From assembly GCA_017889545.1 (NCBI GenBank), contig JAGFZV010000010.1, positions 60,610 to 124,609 on the forward strand: a stretch of 64,000 bases of DNA, given 5' to 3'. The position numbers and the translations under genes are program-made. Positions 1-8,566 of this stretch are shown one piece after another. Position 1 is the first letter of the stretch. Each line of letters starts with the position of its first letter. Below the pieces are notes generated by a model. The model did not search any database. It saw only the letters and a program-made list of their open reading frames with translations, and had not been told where the DNA came from. The DNA is from Bacillota bacterium (GTDB taxonomy: Bacteria > Bacillota > Negativicutes > CTSoil-072).

Positions 1-671
1 TGCATAAGATGCTTTCCGAATATCAACCTTATTTGGCGATCGTATTCTGTATCAGTAAACTGAGGGCTAGTGAACTCAATGCCGCATTGGCTGGATTGGG
101 TTATGCAACGGATGAATTGCATGGTGAATTATCCCAGGCAAAACGGCAACAGGTTATCCGGCGCTTCCGACAAGCCAAGCTGCAAGTTTTGGTTGCTACG
201 GACATCGCTTCACGAGGGTTGGATATTGAAGGCGTTACACATGTTTTTAATTATGATATTCCGCATGATGTCGAAAGCTATATTCACAGGATCGGCCGTA
301 CGGGCCGCGCAGGAGAAACCGGCTTGGCAGTTACGTTTGTCGCACCCCGCGATCAAGTGTATCTGCAAATGATTGAGAAGGGGATCAAAGCAGAAATTGC
401 ACAACAGGATACTGCTGGACATCCTATTCGAAAGAAGCAAGCCGTTGTCAAAAAAACGGCTTTGCCGAAAACAAAAAGTGCGGCAAGTAAGCTCGAACGC
501 GGCAAAGTCTCCGGTACAACGGAACAAACCGCAAAAACCGGTGAAACAAAGAAACCGGCCCGCAGTTCTGCGGTTAAGCCTGGTGCGGTTAAGCCTGGCG
601 GGAAACGGACACAGTATGGTAAACCGGAAAAAAATGATCGGGCAAAACCAAATCGTCAGAGAGCAAAGTAA
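1..671 (+). CDS. DEAD-box ATP-dependent RNA helicase, C-terminal part (5' end outside window)
   Basis: The reading frame is open to the left edge, so only the second RecA-like helicase domain and the tail are visible. Seen: a motif IV-like stretch (IVFCISK), motif V ([12 protein letters not shown]) and motif VI ([10 protein letters not shown]), diagnostic of DEAD-box RNA helicases that unwind RNA duplexes. The last ~80 residues are a low-complexity Lys/Arg/Pro-rich tail containing a short duplication ([10 protein letters not shown]), typical of RNA-binding tails in CshA/DeaD-type enzymes. Which paralogue it is cannot be decided without the N-terminal half. No clear terminator follows, and the next gene starts about 60 nt downstream. 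Confidence 0.93.
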   Translation, partial: HKMLSEYQPYLAIVFCISKLRASELNAALAGLGYATDELHGELSQAKRQQVIRRFRQAKLQVLVATDIASRGLDIEGVTHVFNYDIPHDVESYIHRIGRTGRAGETGLAVTFVAPRDQVYLQMIEKGIKAEIAQQDTAGHPIRKKQAVVKKTALPKTKSAASKLERGKVSGTTEQTAKTGETKKPARSSAVKPGAVKPGGKRTQYGKPEKNDRAKPNRQRAK

Positions 672-731
672 GGTGTGAACGATTGAATAGAGAAGAAACT
701 TTTGCTTAGCTCTAAAAAAGAGGTGAATGGG

Positions 732-1496
732 TTGCATAAGATGTTCAAAAAAACAAGTTTGATATTGCTGCTGGTGATGTACTTATTGGCAATCTCGTTG
801 CCTGTTTTTGCCAGCAGTTCTGCGCATGAAACAATTCATATGAAAGGAACAGTCCGGTATATTGCTGCGGACGGGACTTATGGCATTTTAGGTGAAAACG
901 GAAAAAAATATCAGCCTGTCCGATTGGCGAAGGAGTACCGGAAGGAAGGGCTGGCGGTAGCTTTTGATGCGAAAATTCGTGAGGATTTGATTGGCGCCAG
1001 GATGTGGGGGACTGCAATTGAAATCACTCGGATTGCGAAACTGGATCAGTATATTTCCGCGGCCGAAAATGACGCAATTCAATTATTGCTGCTGCGTATG
1101 GATGCCTTTGAAACACATGATTTGGCGAAATTGCAACGGATTGATGTTGTTTCACGTGGGCTTTCGGAACAAGATTTTACCGATTGGTTAGGTTTTTATG
1201 GAAAATTCACCTTGCGTTATGTAGAGATAACGGAAGCAGAACCCGAGACGATCAGAGGCATGTGTCTGTATACGCGAGAACTGGTGAATGCGATGGCTTT
1301 ATCTGGCAATATAAAACGCAGCTTGCTTTATTTCACATTGAGCAAACTGGAGGGTGAATGGAAATTTACCGGTACAAGCAATTATCAGCCGGGTAGTCCA
1401 AATGTTGATTTGGAACAATACGCTGCCGAATTAGAAGTGCAGGGAATGAGTAAATATGGGACAGACAATCTTGCTAAGAGACCGCCGAAGCATTAA
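732..1496 (+). CDS. Secreted protein of unknown function with N-terminal signal peptide
   Basis: The product is about 254 residues. I chose the TTG at 732 because the ribosome binding site (AGAGGTG) lies 6 nt upstream; a TTG at 702 and an ATG at 741 are alternatives. The N-terminus is a classical signal peptide: Lys-rich start, about 18 hydrophobic residues, then an Ala-x-Ala-like cleavage site before SSSAHE. It is followed by a small beta-rich module (GTVRYIAADGTYGILGENG) and a helical C-terminal half. The protein is probably exported to the periplasm. I do not recognise a characterised family. It follows the helicase on the same strand, but a functional link is not evident. Confidence 0.75.
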   Translation: MHKMFKKTSLILLLVMYLLAISLPVFASSSAHETIHMKGTVRYIAADGTYGILGENGKKYQPVRLAKEYRKEGLAVAFDAKIREDLIGARMWGTAIEITRIAKLDQYISAAENDAIQLLLLRMDAFETHDLAKLQRIDVVSRGLSEQDFTDWLGFYGKFTLRYVEITEAEPETIRGMCLYTRELVNAMALSGNIKRSLLYFTLSKLEGEWKFTGTSNYQPGSPNVDLEQYAAELEVQGMSKYGTDNLAKRPPKH

Positions 1497-1621
1497 AGGG
1501 AAAAAGAGAATTCATTAATGCACAGTATCGGCAGTGCAGGAGTTGTTCTCTCGCATAACGAACATAATAACAAGAATATTCTTAGGATGTAGAAACGAAA
1601 TTTTGGGCGAGGTGCATAGTC

Positions 1622-2032
1622 ATGAAAATCAGTCGTGTAGATTCAACGATCAGTACTATGAAGTTGCAGGAATCAAAAGAATTCTACATGAAGCACTTTC
1701 AGTTTCAGTTGGTTTATGAAAGTGACTGGTATATTGAGTTAATTGCGCAGGATATGCCGGCAATTGGTGTTAGTTTTGTATTGCCGCAACGCGATGAGGG
1801 AGAATTCTTTAACGGTAAGGGCCTGATTTTGTCTTTTGAAGTGGAAGATGTGGATGCAGAGTACCAACGTTTGAAAGACGAAGGACTGCATATTTATCAA
1901 GAAATGCAAAATAAGCCGTGGGGCGAACGGAGCTTTGTGGTAGATGATCCCAATGGGGTGCATTTATACATATATACGTTAATTCCTCCGACCCCGGAAT
2001 ACAAAAAAATCTATGATTCTTTTAAAAAATAA
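1622..2032 (+). CDS. VOC superfamily (glyoxalase/bleomycin-resistance-like) protein
   Basis: A 136-residue protein with the two beta-alpha-beta-beta-beta modules of the vicinal-oxygen-chelate fold. Seen: an N-terminal strand-helix (STISTMKLQESKEFYMKHFQF), a central VEDVDAEYQRLKDEG stretch, and the C-terminal signature SFVVDDPNGVHLYIY typical of these proteins. Substrate cannot be predicted; members include lyases, dioxygenases and antibiotic-binding proteins. A GCGAGGTG ribosome binding site precedes the ATG. It stands alone between the secreted protein and the Mop-like gene. Confidence 0.88.
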   Translation: MKISRVDSTISTMKLQESKEFYMKHFQFQLVYESDWYIELIAQDMPAIGVSFVLPQRDEGEFFNGKGLILSFEVEDVDAEYQRLKDEGLHIYQEMQNKPWGERSFVVDDPNGVHLYIYTLIPPTPEYKKIYDSFKK

Positions 2033-2117
2033 CAAGTGTAGAGCATAGGAAAAATTTGTTTGCGAAAATATAAAAATGACAGTACAATGAAAGTAAATAG
2101 TGAAAGGAGGTTAAGTC

Positions 2118-2321
2118 ATGAAAATCAGCGGAAGAAATAAATTGCAGGCCACAGTGAAGGAAGTCGTTAAGGGAGCGGTTATGGCAAAGGTAGTCATGGA
2201 CTATAAAGGGGATACTCTTGTAGCGGCAATTACAGTTGACTCAGTGGAAGATCTGGGGTTAAAACCAGGCGACCAGGTCACTGCCTTGGTGAAGGCTACC
2301 GAAATGATGGTCATGAAGTAA
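2118..2321 (+). CDS. Mop-like molybdate/tungstate-binding TOBE-domain protein
   Basis: A 67-residue single TOBE/Mop domain. Seen: SGRNKLQATVKEVVKGAVMAKV at the N-terminus and the VDSVEDLGLKPGDQVTALVKATEMMV block, which match molbindin proteins that oligomerise and store or buffer molybdate or tungstate oxyanions in the cytoplasm. The length is the usual ~68 residues. A strong GAAAGGAGG ribosome binding site lies just upstream. No modABC or cofactor genes are adjacent, so it is an isolated molbindin. A bidirectional terminator follows. Confidence 0.92.
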   Translation: MKISGRNKLQATVKEVVKGAVMAKVVMDYKGDTLVAAITVDSVEDLGLKPGDQVTALVKATEMMVMK

Positions 2322-2340
2322 CCTGCCAAGTGATCCATGG

Positions 2341-2366
2341 ATTAGAAAACCCGGCTTGCGCCGGTT
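2341..2366 (-). terminator. Hairpin with U-tract on the minus strand, downstream of dapL
   Basis: Read on the minus strand, a GC-rich stem closed by a GCAA tetraloop (CCGGC-GCAA-GCCGG) is followed by TTTTCT. It may act as a second terminator for dapL. A 23-nt identical copy in opposite orientation lies at 24572-24594. Confidence 0.55.
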
Positions 2367-2413
2367 GCACTGATGTTCATCAGACAAAATTTTATGCTTT
2401 CTGATGGACTAAG

Positions 2414-2447
2414 AAATGGCTTGCAGCTTTTTGGCTGCAAGCCATTT
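2414..2447. terminator. Bidirectional rho-independent terminator between mop-like gene and dapL
   Basis: A perfect 14-bp inverted repeat (AAATGGCTTGCAGC and its complement) around a 6-nt T-rich loop, with T-runs on both sides. It separates the convergent mop-like gene (+) and dapL (-). Confidence 0.85.
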
Positions 2448-2463
2448 TATGCAATTGCTGCAA

Positions 2464-3699
2464 TTAAATGATCAGTTTTGTTTTTATTCTTACGATTGCT
2501 TCTTCGGTACTTTCCCGGTTGCCGAAAGCGGTTAAACGGAAGTACCCTTCGCCAGACGGTCCAAAGCCCGCTCCGGGGGTGCCAACGATATGAGTTTCCG
2601 AAAGCAGTTTATCAAAGAATGACCACGAATCCATCCCATTTGGCGTTTTCAGCCAGATATAAGGAGCATTCACGCCGCCGAATACTTGCAGTCCAATGCT
2701 TTGTAAGCCTTCGGTGATAATTTTGGCATTAGCCATATAATAGGCGATAATATCGCGGATTTGTTTCTGCCCTTCCGGCGAATAGACGGCCGCTGCGCCA
2801 CGCTGGATGATATAGGGAACGCCGTTGAATTTGGTTGTTTGGCGTCTGTTCCAAAGAGCATTCAGCGGGTATGTTTTTCCATCTTGCGTGAAAGCCATAA
2901 CGGATTTAGGAACTACTGTAAATGCACAGCGGGTTCCGGTGAAACCGGCGCTTTTGGAGAAAGAGCGAAATTCGACGGCGACATCTTTTGCGCCTTCAAT
3001 TTCATAAATGCTGTGAGGGATGTCCTCCTCTTGGATGTATGCTTCATATGCAGCATCGTATAAAATGATCGCCTGATTTTCTTTAGCATAATCAACCCAT
3101 TTTTTCAGGTCAGTGCGGGTGAGCGCAGTTCCGGTTGGATTGTTGGGAACGCATAGGTAAATTAAATCCACCTTTTCTTTGGGAAGATCCGGCTTGAATT
3201 GGTTCTCGGCATTACATTCCATATAGACTACGTTATCAAAATGTCCGTCGGCTTTGTAATAGCCGGTTCGTCCTGCCATAACATTTGTATCAAGGTAAAC
3301 CGGATAAACTGGGTCGGTAATCGCAACGGTATTCGCCGTTTGGAAGATTTCCTGGAAGTTTCCGACATCGCTTTTTGAGCCGTCGCTGATGAAAACCTCA
3401 TCATCTTCCAAAGAAACGCCGAGTGGGTTATAATCCATATCAATGATTTTTTGTATTAAAAATTTATAACCTTGTTCCGGACCATAACCGCGGAATGTTT
3501 CCGCACTCGCCATTTCGTCAACGGCGTTGTGCAATTCTTCAATGATTGCCGGTGCGAGCGGTTTAGTAACATCTCCGATCCCTAAACGGATAATATTCGC
3601 GTTAGGATTTTCATTTTTAAAACTGGCTACCCGTTTTGCGATTTCTGCGAACAGATAACTGCCTTGCAATTTTAAGTAATTTTCATTAATTAATGCCAT
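2464..3699 (-). CDS. dapL: LL-diaminopimelate aminotransferase
   Basis: A 411-residue class I/II PLP aminotransferase that converts tetrahydrodipicolinate directly to LL-2,6-diaminopimelate, a precursor of lysine and of peptidoglycan. Seen: NPTG (187-190), YDAAYEAYI, and the PLP lysine in [12 protein letters not shown] (Lys249), with the DapL-type start [17 protein letters not shown] and the usual length. The ribosome binding site AAAGGGG precedes the ATG on the minus strand. It is monocistronic here, divergent from mutY and followed by terminators. Presence of DapL implies the one-step aminotransferase branch, common in anaerobic Firmicutes. Confidence 0.97.
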   Translation of the reverse strand: MALINENYLKLQGSYLFAEIAKRVASFKNENPNANIIRLGIGDVTKPLAPAIIEELHNAVDEMASAETFRGYGPEQGYKFLIQKIIDMDYNPLGVSLEDDEVFISDGSKSDVGNFQEIFQTANTVAITDPVYPVYLDTNVMAGRTGYYKADGHFDNVVYMECNAENQFKPDLPKEKVDLIYLCVPNNPTGTALTRTDLKKWVDYAKENQAIILYDAAYEAYIQEEDIPHSIYEIEGAKDVAVEFRSFSKSAGFTGTRCAFTVVPKSVMAFTQDGKTYPLNALWNRRQTTKFNGVPYIIQRGAAAVYSPEGQKQIRDIIAYYMANAKIITEGLQSIGLQVFGGVNAPYIWLKTPNGMDSWSFFDKLLSETHIVGTPGAGFGPSGEGYFRLTAFGNRESTEEAIVRIKTKLII

Positions 3700-3721
3700 G
3701 CTTTAGCCCCTTTCAAATGAC

Positions 3722-3751
3722 TTTACACTATTGATACAATAGAATTATACA
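3722..3751 (+). promoter_or_regulatory. Putative sigma-A promoter for mutY
   Basis: TTTACA at 3722-3727 and TATACA at 3746-3751 with an 18-nt spacer, about 105 nt before the mutY start in the dapL/mutY divergent region. Confidence 0.45.
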
Positions 3752-3855
3752 ATGTATTTTCTAAGAAAGGTAGTCTATCTCCTGCTTTTTATGCCAACGG
3801 AGGTAATTGCAATTTAAAAGGAAGGTTTGAGCATATTGATAGAAGGAGCGCCTAT

Positions 3856-4947
3856 ATGTTAAAAAAAATCGCAGATGATTTATTGAAATGGTATGATCAT
3901 GCGGCGCGGGATTTGCTCTGGCGTCAAGACAAAGATCCTTACAAAATATGGGTTTCGGAGATTATGCTGCAGCAAACTCGTGTAGAAGCGGTGAAGCCGT
4001 ATTATGAACGTTGGATAAACCGCTATCCCGATGCACAAACGCTCGCTGACTCATCGGAAGAGGAAGTGATGCGATATTGGCAGGGACTGGGTTACTATGC
4101 ACGGGCCCGCAATCTTTTGCGAGGAGTCCGCGAAGTTTGCAGTTCGTATAACGGTCGGGTGCCTGATGATAAATTGGCAATACAATCTATACCGGGCATT
4201 GGTGAATATACGGCCGGAGCCATTCTAAGCATCGCATACGACAGGGCGGAGCCGGCGGTTGATGGCAATGTTCTTAGGGTTTTTAGCCGATTATACTGCA
4301 TCAGCGAAGAAATTTCGCAAGCAAATGTTAAAAAACGGATTGCGGAGCTTGTGCGCCAAGCAATTCCAACGGAGCGTCCGGGCGATTTTAATCAGGCGCT
4401 GATGGAACTAGGGGCTACTGTTTGTACGCCCCGCAACCCGTGCTGCAGTGATTGTCCGGTCATTGATTTTTGCGTGGCATTTCAGAAACAACGCCAGGCA
4501 GATTTGCCGGTAAAGCGGCAAAAAACAAGGGCCAAAGCGATCTTGCTAGCTTCTGTTATTATCCAGCAGCAAGATCGATACCTCTTGATTCGCCGGCCCA
4601 ATCAGGGGCTGTTAGCCGGCATGTGGGAATTTCCCACGGTAGAGATAATAGAGGAATCAGCAATCGAAAGCAGTTTAAGCGAGTATTTGCAAAGAATTGC
4701 CGGTGTATCATTTGCCATGGGCGAAAAGATGTTCGATCTGACACATCTTTTTAGCCACAGAAAATGGGAGATTTCATTTTACAAAGGTTCTGTTTCTATA
4801 AATGAGAAAGCGCAAAGCTTAGGTGAAACAAGTAAGACCGCCCAATATGGCTGGTTTTATCCTGCCGAATGGCCGCAACTTTGTTTTGCCGGTCCGCATC
4901 AGAAGGCAGTTCATTATTTATTATCTGCTAAAAACAATGATTCGTAA
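3856..4947 (+). CDS. mutY: A/G-specific adenine DNA glycosylase
   Basis: A 363-residue bifunctional-fold glycosylase that removes adenine mispaired with 8-oxoguanine. Seen: the catalytic Glu35 in SEIMLQQTRVEAV, the helix-hairpin-helix IPGIGEYTAGA (~112-122), the Asp136 of VDGNVLRVFSR, and the [4Fe-4S] ligands Cys190, 197, 200 and 206 in the exact C-X6-C-X2-C-X5-C spacing. The C-terminal ~130 residues are the NUDIX-like domain that reads 8-oxoG (AGMWEFPTVEI). The gene is followed closely by an acyl-CoA ligase gene with which no functional relation is evident. Confidence 0.97.
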   Translation: MLKKIADDLLKWYDHAARDLLWRQDKDPYKIWVSEIMLQQTRVEAVKPYYERWINRYPDAQTLADSSEEEVMRYWQGLGYYARARNLLRGVREVCSSYNGRVPDDKLAIQSIPGIGEYTAGAILSIAYDRAEPAVDGNVLRVFSRLYCISEEISQANVKKRIAELVRQAIPTERPGDFNQALMELGATVCTPRNPCCSDCPVIDFCVAFQKQRQADLPVKRQKTRAKAILLASVIIQQQDRYLLIRRPNQGLLAGMWEFPTVEIIEESAIESSLSEYLQRIAGVSFAMGEKMFDLTHLFSHRKWEISFYKGSVSINEKAQSLGETSKTAQYGWFYPAEWPQLCFAGPHQKAVHYLLSAKNNDS

Positions 4948-5022
4948 AAAAAGCGGTGTAAGATATTTGATAATTGTGATATAATATTTAATATTTATTA
5001 TGTAAGAATCAGGGGGGAAATA

Positions 5023-6516
5023 ATGCTTGTTCATCAATTAATGTACCAGGGAACAGAAAATCAAGTGGCTTTTTTTGGCGGGCACCAGACGATAACGTAC
5101 GGTAAGATGCAGGAACAAGTGATGTTGTATCGGAATTTTTTCTATCAAAAAGGTGTGCGTTCCGGTGAAAATGTTGGTTTATTTGCCAAAAATTCAATAG
5201 AGTTTGTATATAGCTATTTAGCAATTACGAGTCTTGGGGCTGTAGTGGTTCCATTGAACTTTCAGCTTGTTGCCAGAGAAGTCGCTTTTATTGTTGTAAA
5301 TTCGAAGATGAAAACATTAGTGACGATGGGTCATATGGAATTGGCTGACGAACTGCGCAGCTACGGCTGTGAGCAAGAGCTGCAGCAACTGGTTATTGCT
5401 GATTTCTCTTCTCAGCTGCCGCAAATGAATATTCCGGAAGCGGCTATACCTGTAGCTGAGGATCCGCATGCCGTCTGTACCATTATTTATACTTCCGGCA
5501 CGACGGGACATCCCAAAGGGGCAATGTTGACACATGATAATTTGATCAGTGATGCCAAAGCTTTTTCAGAACGCATGCCAATTACACCAGAGGATCATAT
5601 ACTATGTGTTTTGCCGATGTACCATGCTTTTGCCTGGACCTGCGCGGTATTGGTACCGTTGTTGAATGGCGCCAGCATCACGATTTTGGAAGCTTTCACC
5701 CGCGAAGTCATCAGTGTTATTCGCGATACGGGCATTACTGTAGTGTTTGGAATTCCTACGATGTATAAATTGTTTGCAGTGTGGGGAACAGCAATTGATT
5801 TTCAAAATGTAAGGCTGTACGTTTCTGGCGGCTCTTCCTTGCCGCAAGAAGTTTATCAGCAATTTTCCCGCAAATCCGGTAAGGCAATCGTAGAGGGATA
5901 TGGTTTGTCGGAGGCTTCGCCGGTTGTCACAGTCAGTTCGCCTGACAGAATCAAGATTGGTTCCATTGGGAGCCCTCTTCCCGGCTTGGAGGTCCATGTT
6001 ATGGCGGAAGATGGGAGGATCATGGGTACGGGCGAAATCGGTGAATTGGTTGTTCGCGGACCCATCGTGATGGTTGGTTATTTGGACCGTCCGGAAGAAA
6101 CGGCACAAGCGCTGCGGAATGGTTGGCTGCACACCGGAGATCTGGCTTACCAGGATGCCGATGGCGATTTTTATATAGTAGATCGGCTAAAGGACATGAT
6201 TATTACCAGCGGGGAAAATGTATACCCGCGTGAAATTGAAGAATTGTTGTACGCCTTCCCGAATGTGCTCGAGGCCTCTGTTGTTGGCGTGCCTGACAAA
6301 TTGCGCGGCAGTGCCGGATGTGCATATATTGTCATGGCAGAAGGACATGAGCTGGACAAGAAAGCGGTGAAGGAATACCTACAGGCCAATTTGGCAATTT
6401 ATAAAATCCCCCGGGAATTTGTGCAGGTAAGTTCTCTGCCCAAAAATTCGACTGGAAAAGTATTAAAGAGACTCTTACAGGAGAAGGCTGGAAATTTAAA
6501 GGGAAATGCCGTTTAG
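5023..6516 (+). CDS. AMP-forming long-chain fatty acid/acyl-CoA ligase
   Basis: A 497-residue ANL-superfamily enzyme that activates a carboxylic acid via an acyl-adenylate and transfers it to CoA. Seen: the P-loop YTSGTTGHPKG (156-166), GYGLSEASPV, the hinge region TGDLAYQDADGDFYIVDRLKD, ENVYPREIEE, and the C-terminal catalytic lysine motif PKNSTGKVLKR. The size and motif spacing fit medium/long-chain acyl-CoA synthetases of the FadD type, but chain length cannot be read from the sequence. The ATG follows AGGGGGGAA. A strong terminator separates it from the convergent iclR gene. Confidence 0.9.
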   Translation: MLVHQLMYQGTENQVAFFGGHQTITYGKMQEQVMLYRNFFYQKGVRSGENVGLFAKNSIEFVYSYLAITSLGAVVVPLNFQLVAREVAFIVVNSKMKTLVTMGHMELADELRSYGCEQELQQLVIADFSSQLPQMNIPEAAIPVAEDPHAVCTIIYTSGTTGHPKGAMLTHDNLISDAKAFSERMPITPEDHILCVLPMYHAFAWTCAVLVPLLNGASITILEAFTREVISVIRDTGITVVFGIPTMYKLFAVWGTAIDFQNVRLYVSGGSSLPQEVYQQFSRKSGKAIVEGYGLSEASPVVTVSSPDRIKIGSIGSPLPGLEVHVMAEDGRIMGTGEIGELVVRGPIVMVGYLDRPEETAQALRNGWLHTGDLAYQDADGDFYIVDRLKDMIITSGENVYPREIEELLYAFPNVLEASVVGVPDKLRGSAGCAYIVMAEGHELDKKAVKEYLQANLAIYKIPREFVQVSSLPKNSTGKVLKRLLQEKAGNLKGNAV

Positions 6517-6545
6517 CGCTGCACGCAAAAAACGGAAAAAATGGA

Positions 6546-6576
6546 AAGCCTGATGTTTGTCATCAGGCTTTTTTTT
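6546..6576. terminator. Rho-independent terminator after the acyl-CoA ligase
   Basis: A perfect 10-bp stem (AAGCCTGATG/CATCAGGCTT) with a TTTGT loop and a run of eight T residues on the plus strand. It lies between two convergent genes and could also stop the iclR transcript. Confidence 0.9.
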
Positions 6577-6587
6577 ACAAGGAATTA

Positions 6588-7379
6588 TCAATTATTTTTG
6601 GCAAAGTTAGGTTGCTTTTTCAGTGATGGCTTATAACCGAGCGTTCTGGATATTTCCTGGGTAATTTCAACCAAAGATTTCCCCATGTTTTCGCGGATTT
6701 CTGCTTGCATTCGCGAGGTGGGGCCAGAAATGCTTATTGCGGCAAAAGCTTGGCCTGTATGATTAAAAATTGGCGCTGCTACACAGGTCAATCCGATTTC
6801 CAATTCTTCGAAGTCTTCTGCGTAACCGGAAATTCTTACTTTTTTAATATTCTCAAGAAGTATATTCTGATCGCAAATCGTGTAGTCAGTAAATTTTACT
6901 AATGGTATTGCGTCGATTATTTGCTGTAATTCATTATCGGGCAGTCCGGAAAGAATAGCCTTGCCGACAGCAGTAGTATTGACAGGAAGGCGGCTTCCTG
7001 CAGCTGTACTGATACGCATGGAGTGGGGACTTTCGATTTTTTCCAGATAGATTACATAATCTCCGTCTCGCACGACAAGGTTTGCAGTTTCTTTAAATTG
7101 GGATAATAGTTTCTCCAAATACGGGACAACAATTTTTCGCAAATCATATTTTACCTTGGTTCCCATTCTGAACAATTCAATACCCAGGCGATATTTGCCG
7201 GTGGCATCATTTTTTTCCAGATAGCGGCAATGTTCAAGAGTACTAATGATATTAAAAGCGGTACTTTTGTGAAGCTTGATTTTATTGCTGATCTCCGTTA
7301 CGCCCAGTTCTTCGGCATCTTCAAAACAATTTAAAATGTCGATTGCCCTGACTAACGCCTGAATGATTGCATTACCCAT
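6588..7379 (-). CDS. IclR family transcriptional regulator
   Basis: A 263-residue regulator with an N-terminal winged HTH (ALVRAIDILNCFEDAEELGVTEISNKIKLHKSTAFNIISTL, residues ~7-50) and a C-terminal IclR effector domain (SRLPVNTTAVGKAILSGL; ELEIGLTCVAAPIFN; AAISISGPTSRM). I chose the ATG at 7379 because GGGGTGG precedes it; an in-frame GTG extends the frame to 7409 without a binding site. It is divergent from panB. An inverted repeat pair (7425-7435 and 7504-7514) in the intergenic region is a plausible operator. IclR effectors are small organic acids, but this one's ligand is unknown. Confidence 0.93.
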   Translation of the reverse strand: MGNAIIQALVRAIDILNCFEDAEELGVTEISNKIKLHKSTAFNIISTLEHCRYLEKNDATGKYRLGIELFRMGTKVKYDLRKIVVPYLEKLLSQFKETANLVVRDGDYVIYLEKIESPHSMRISTAAGSRLPVNTTAVGKAILSGLPDNELQQIIDAIPLVKFTDYTICDQNILLENIKKVRISGYAEDFEELEIGLTCVAAPIFNHTGQAFAAISISGPTSRMQAEIRENMGKSLVEITQEISRTLGYKPSLKKQPNFAKNN

Positions 7380-7424
7380 TGTTTCCACCCCGTTCGTCGT
7401 ATTGATCACTATTTTATTCTATTC

Positions 7425-7514
7425 TGCAATAAAAGCAACGTTTTTTCGAGCATCAGAAAGTATAAAATTTATCAGTTTTATTGGTTATTTTTTTTAGCTA
7501 TTTCTTTTATTGCA
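7425..7514. promoter_or_regulatory. Inverted repeat pair in the iclR-panB divergent region (candidate IclR operator)
   Basis: TGCAATAAAAG at 7425-7435 is repeated in inverted orientation as CTTTTATTGCA at 7504-7514. The first copy lies at the iclR start-proximal side and the second overlaps the -35 element of the panB promoter, as expected for a regulator acting on both genes. Confidence 0.5.
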
Positions 7515-7538
7515 ATAGTGAAAAAATAATGCTACAAT
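7510..7538 (+). promoter_or_regulatory. Putative sigma-A promoter of panB
   Basis: TTGCAA (7510-7515), a 17-nt spacer, and TACAAT (7533-7538). The 5' untranslated region would be roughly 100 nt. Confidence 0.6.
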
Positions 7539-7645
7539 TGATTATACCATAATATAATACGTTGTGCCATATTATAGAACGATGTATTGTTTTAAAACCT
7601 ACTTAATTTTCTGGGAAAACCAAAAATCATAAGGGGGAAACAAGA

Positions 7646-8497
7646 ATGGCAAAAAAGACAAGTAATGATTTTGTGCAAATGGTAGCCAACGGGGAAAAAA
7701 TTGTTTATCTCACCGCATATGACTATTTGACAGCGAAGATGGTGGAAAAAGCCGGTATAGACATGATTCTTGTGGGTGATTCTTTGGGAATGGTGTGTTT
7801 AGGCTATGACACAACTTTCCCTGTTACGATGGATGATATGATCCGTCATTGTCAGGCTGTCCGGCGGGGAGCTCCCAATACTTTCATCGTAGGAGATATG
7901 CCATACATGTCTTATCAGGCTTCCGATGAACAAGCAATTATGAATGCCGGCCGCTTTATTAAAGAAGCCCAGGTAGACGCTATTAAGCTGGAGGGCGGCG
8001 GACCTATGATCGCCAGCCGCATCAGCGCCATTCAGCAATCCGGCATTCAGGCGATGGGGCACATCGGTTTGACTCCGCAATTTATGGGACAAATTGGCGG
8101 CTATAAAGCCCAGGGACGCAGCGCCGGTGCGGCTATGAAACTGGTAAATGAGGCTAAGTTATTGGAAGAGGCTTCTGCTTTTGCCATTTTGGTGGAAGGG
8201 GTTCCTTCTGTTGTCGGTAAAGCGATTACCGAAAGAGCCGGCATTCCTATTCTTGGGATTGGTGCGGGCCCTTATACGCATGGACAATTGCTAATATATG
8301 CGGATATGGTAGGTTTTTATGATAACTTCACCCCTAAATTTGTCAAAAAATACGCCAATGTAGCTGAAGTTTTAACGAATGCGTTTAAAGAATACGCACA
8401 AGAAGTTCGCGAAGGAAACTTCCCCATTGATCCCGATCATACCTATAAAATGAAAGAAGAAGAAATGAATGAATTCCTGGCAATTTTAGAAAAATAA
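7646..8497 (+). CDS. panB: 3-methyl-2-oxobutanoate hydroxymethyltransferase (ketopantoate hydroxymethyltransferase)
   Basis: A 283-residue TIM-barrel enzyme that adds a hydroxymethyl group from methylene-tetrahydrofolate to ketoisovalerate, the first step of pantothenate/CoA synthesis. Seen: ILVGDSLGMVCLGYDTT with the Mg-binding Asp, IVGDMPYMSYQ, the DAIKLEGGGP loop, GHIGLTPQ, and GIPILGIGAGPYTHGQLL. PanC and PanD are not next to it. The downstream neighbour fhs handles one-carbon tetrahydrofolate units, a suggestive pairing since PanB consumes methylene-THF. The last gene of CoA commitment in this window, coaX, lies 48 kb away. Confidence 0.96.
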   Translation: MAKKTSNDFVQMVANGEKIVYLTAYDYLTAKMVEKAGIDMILVGDSLGMVCLGYDTTFPVTMDDMIRHCQAVRRGAPNTFIVGDMPYMSYQASDEQAIMNAGRFIKEAQVDAIKLEGGGPMIASRISAIQQSGIQAMGHIGLTPQFMGQIGGYKAQGRSAGAAMKLVNEAKLLEEASAFAILVEGVPSVVGKAITERAGIPILGIGAGPYTHGQLLIYADMVGFYDNFTPKFVKKYANVAEVLTNAFKEYAQEVREGNFPIDPDHTYKMKEEEMNEFLAILEK

Positions 8498-8566
8498 GCA
8501 AAACTTGTTAGTGAGATTTTTTGGGATCACGGTGACAATGCATGCAATTGGGAGGAGTAAGAGGAA

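Noticed and set aside
5602..6132. 176-residue minus-strand frame opposite the acyl-CoA ligase
   Set aside because: Antisense shadow of an ANL enzyme with all motifs intact on the plus strand.
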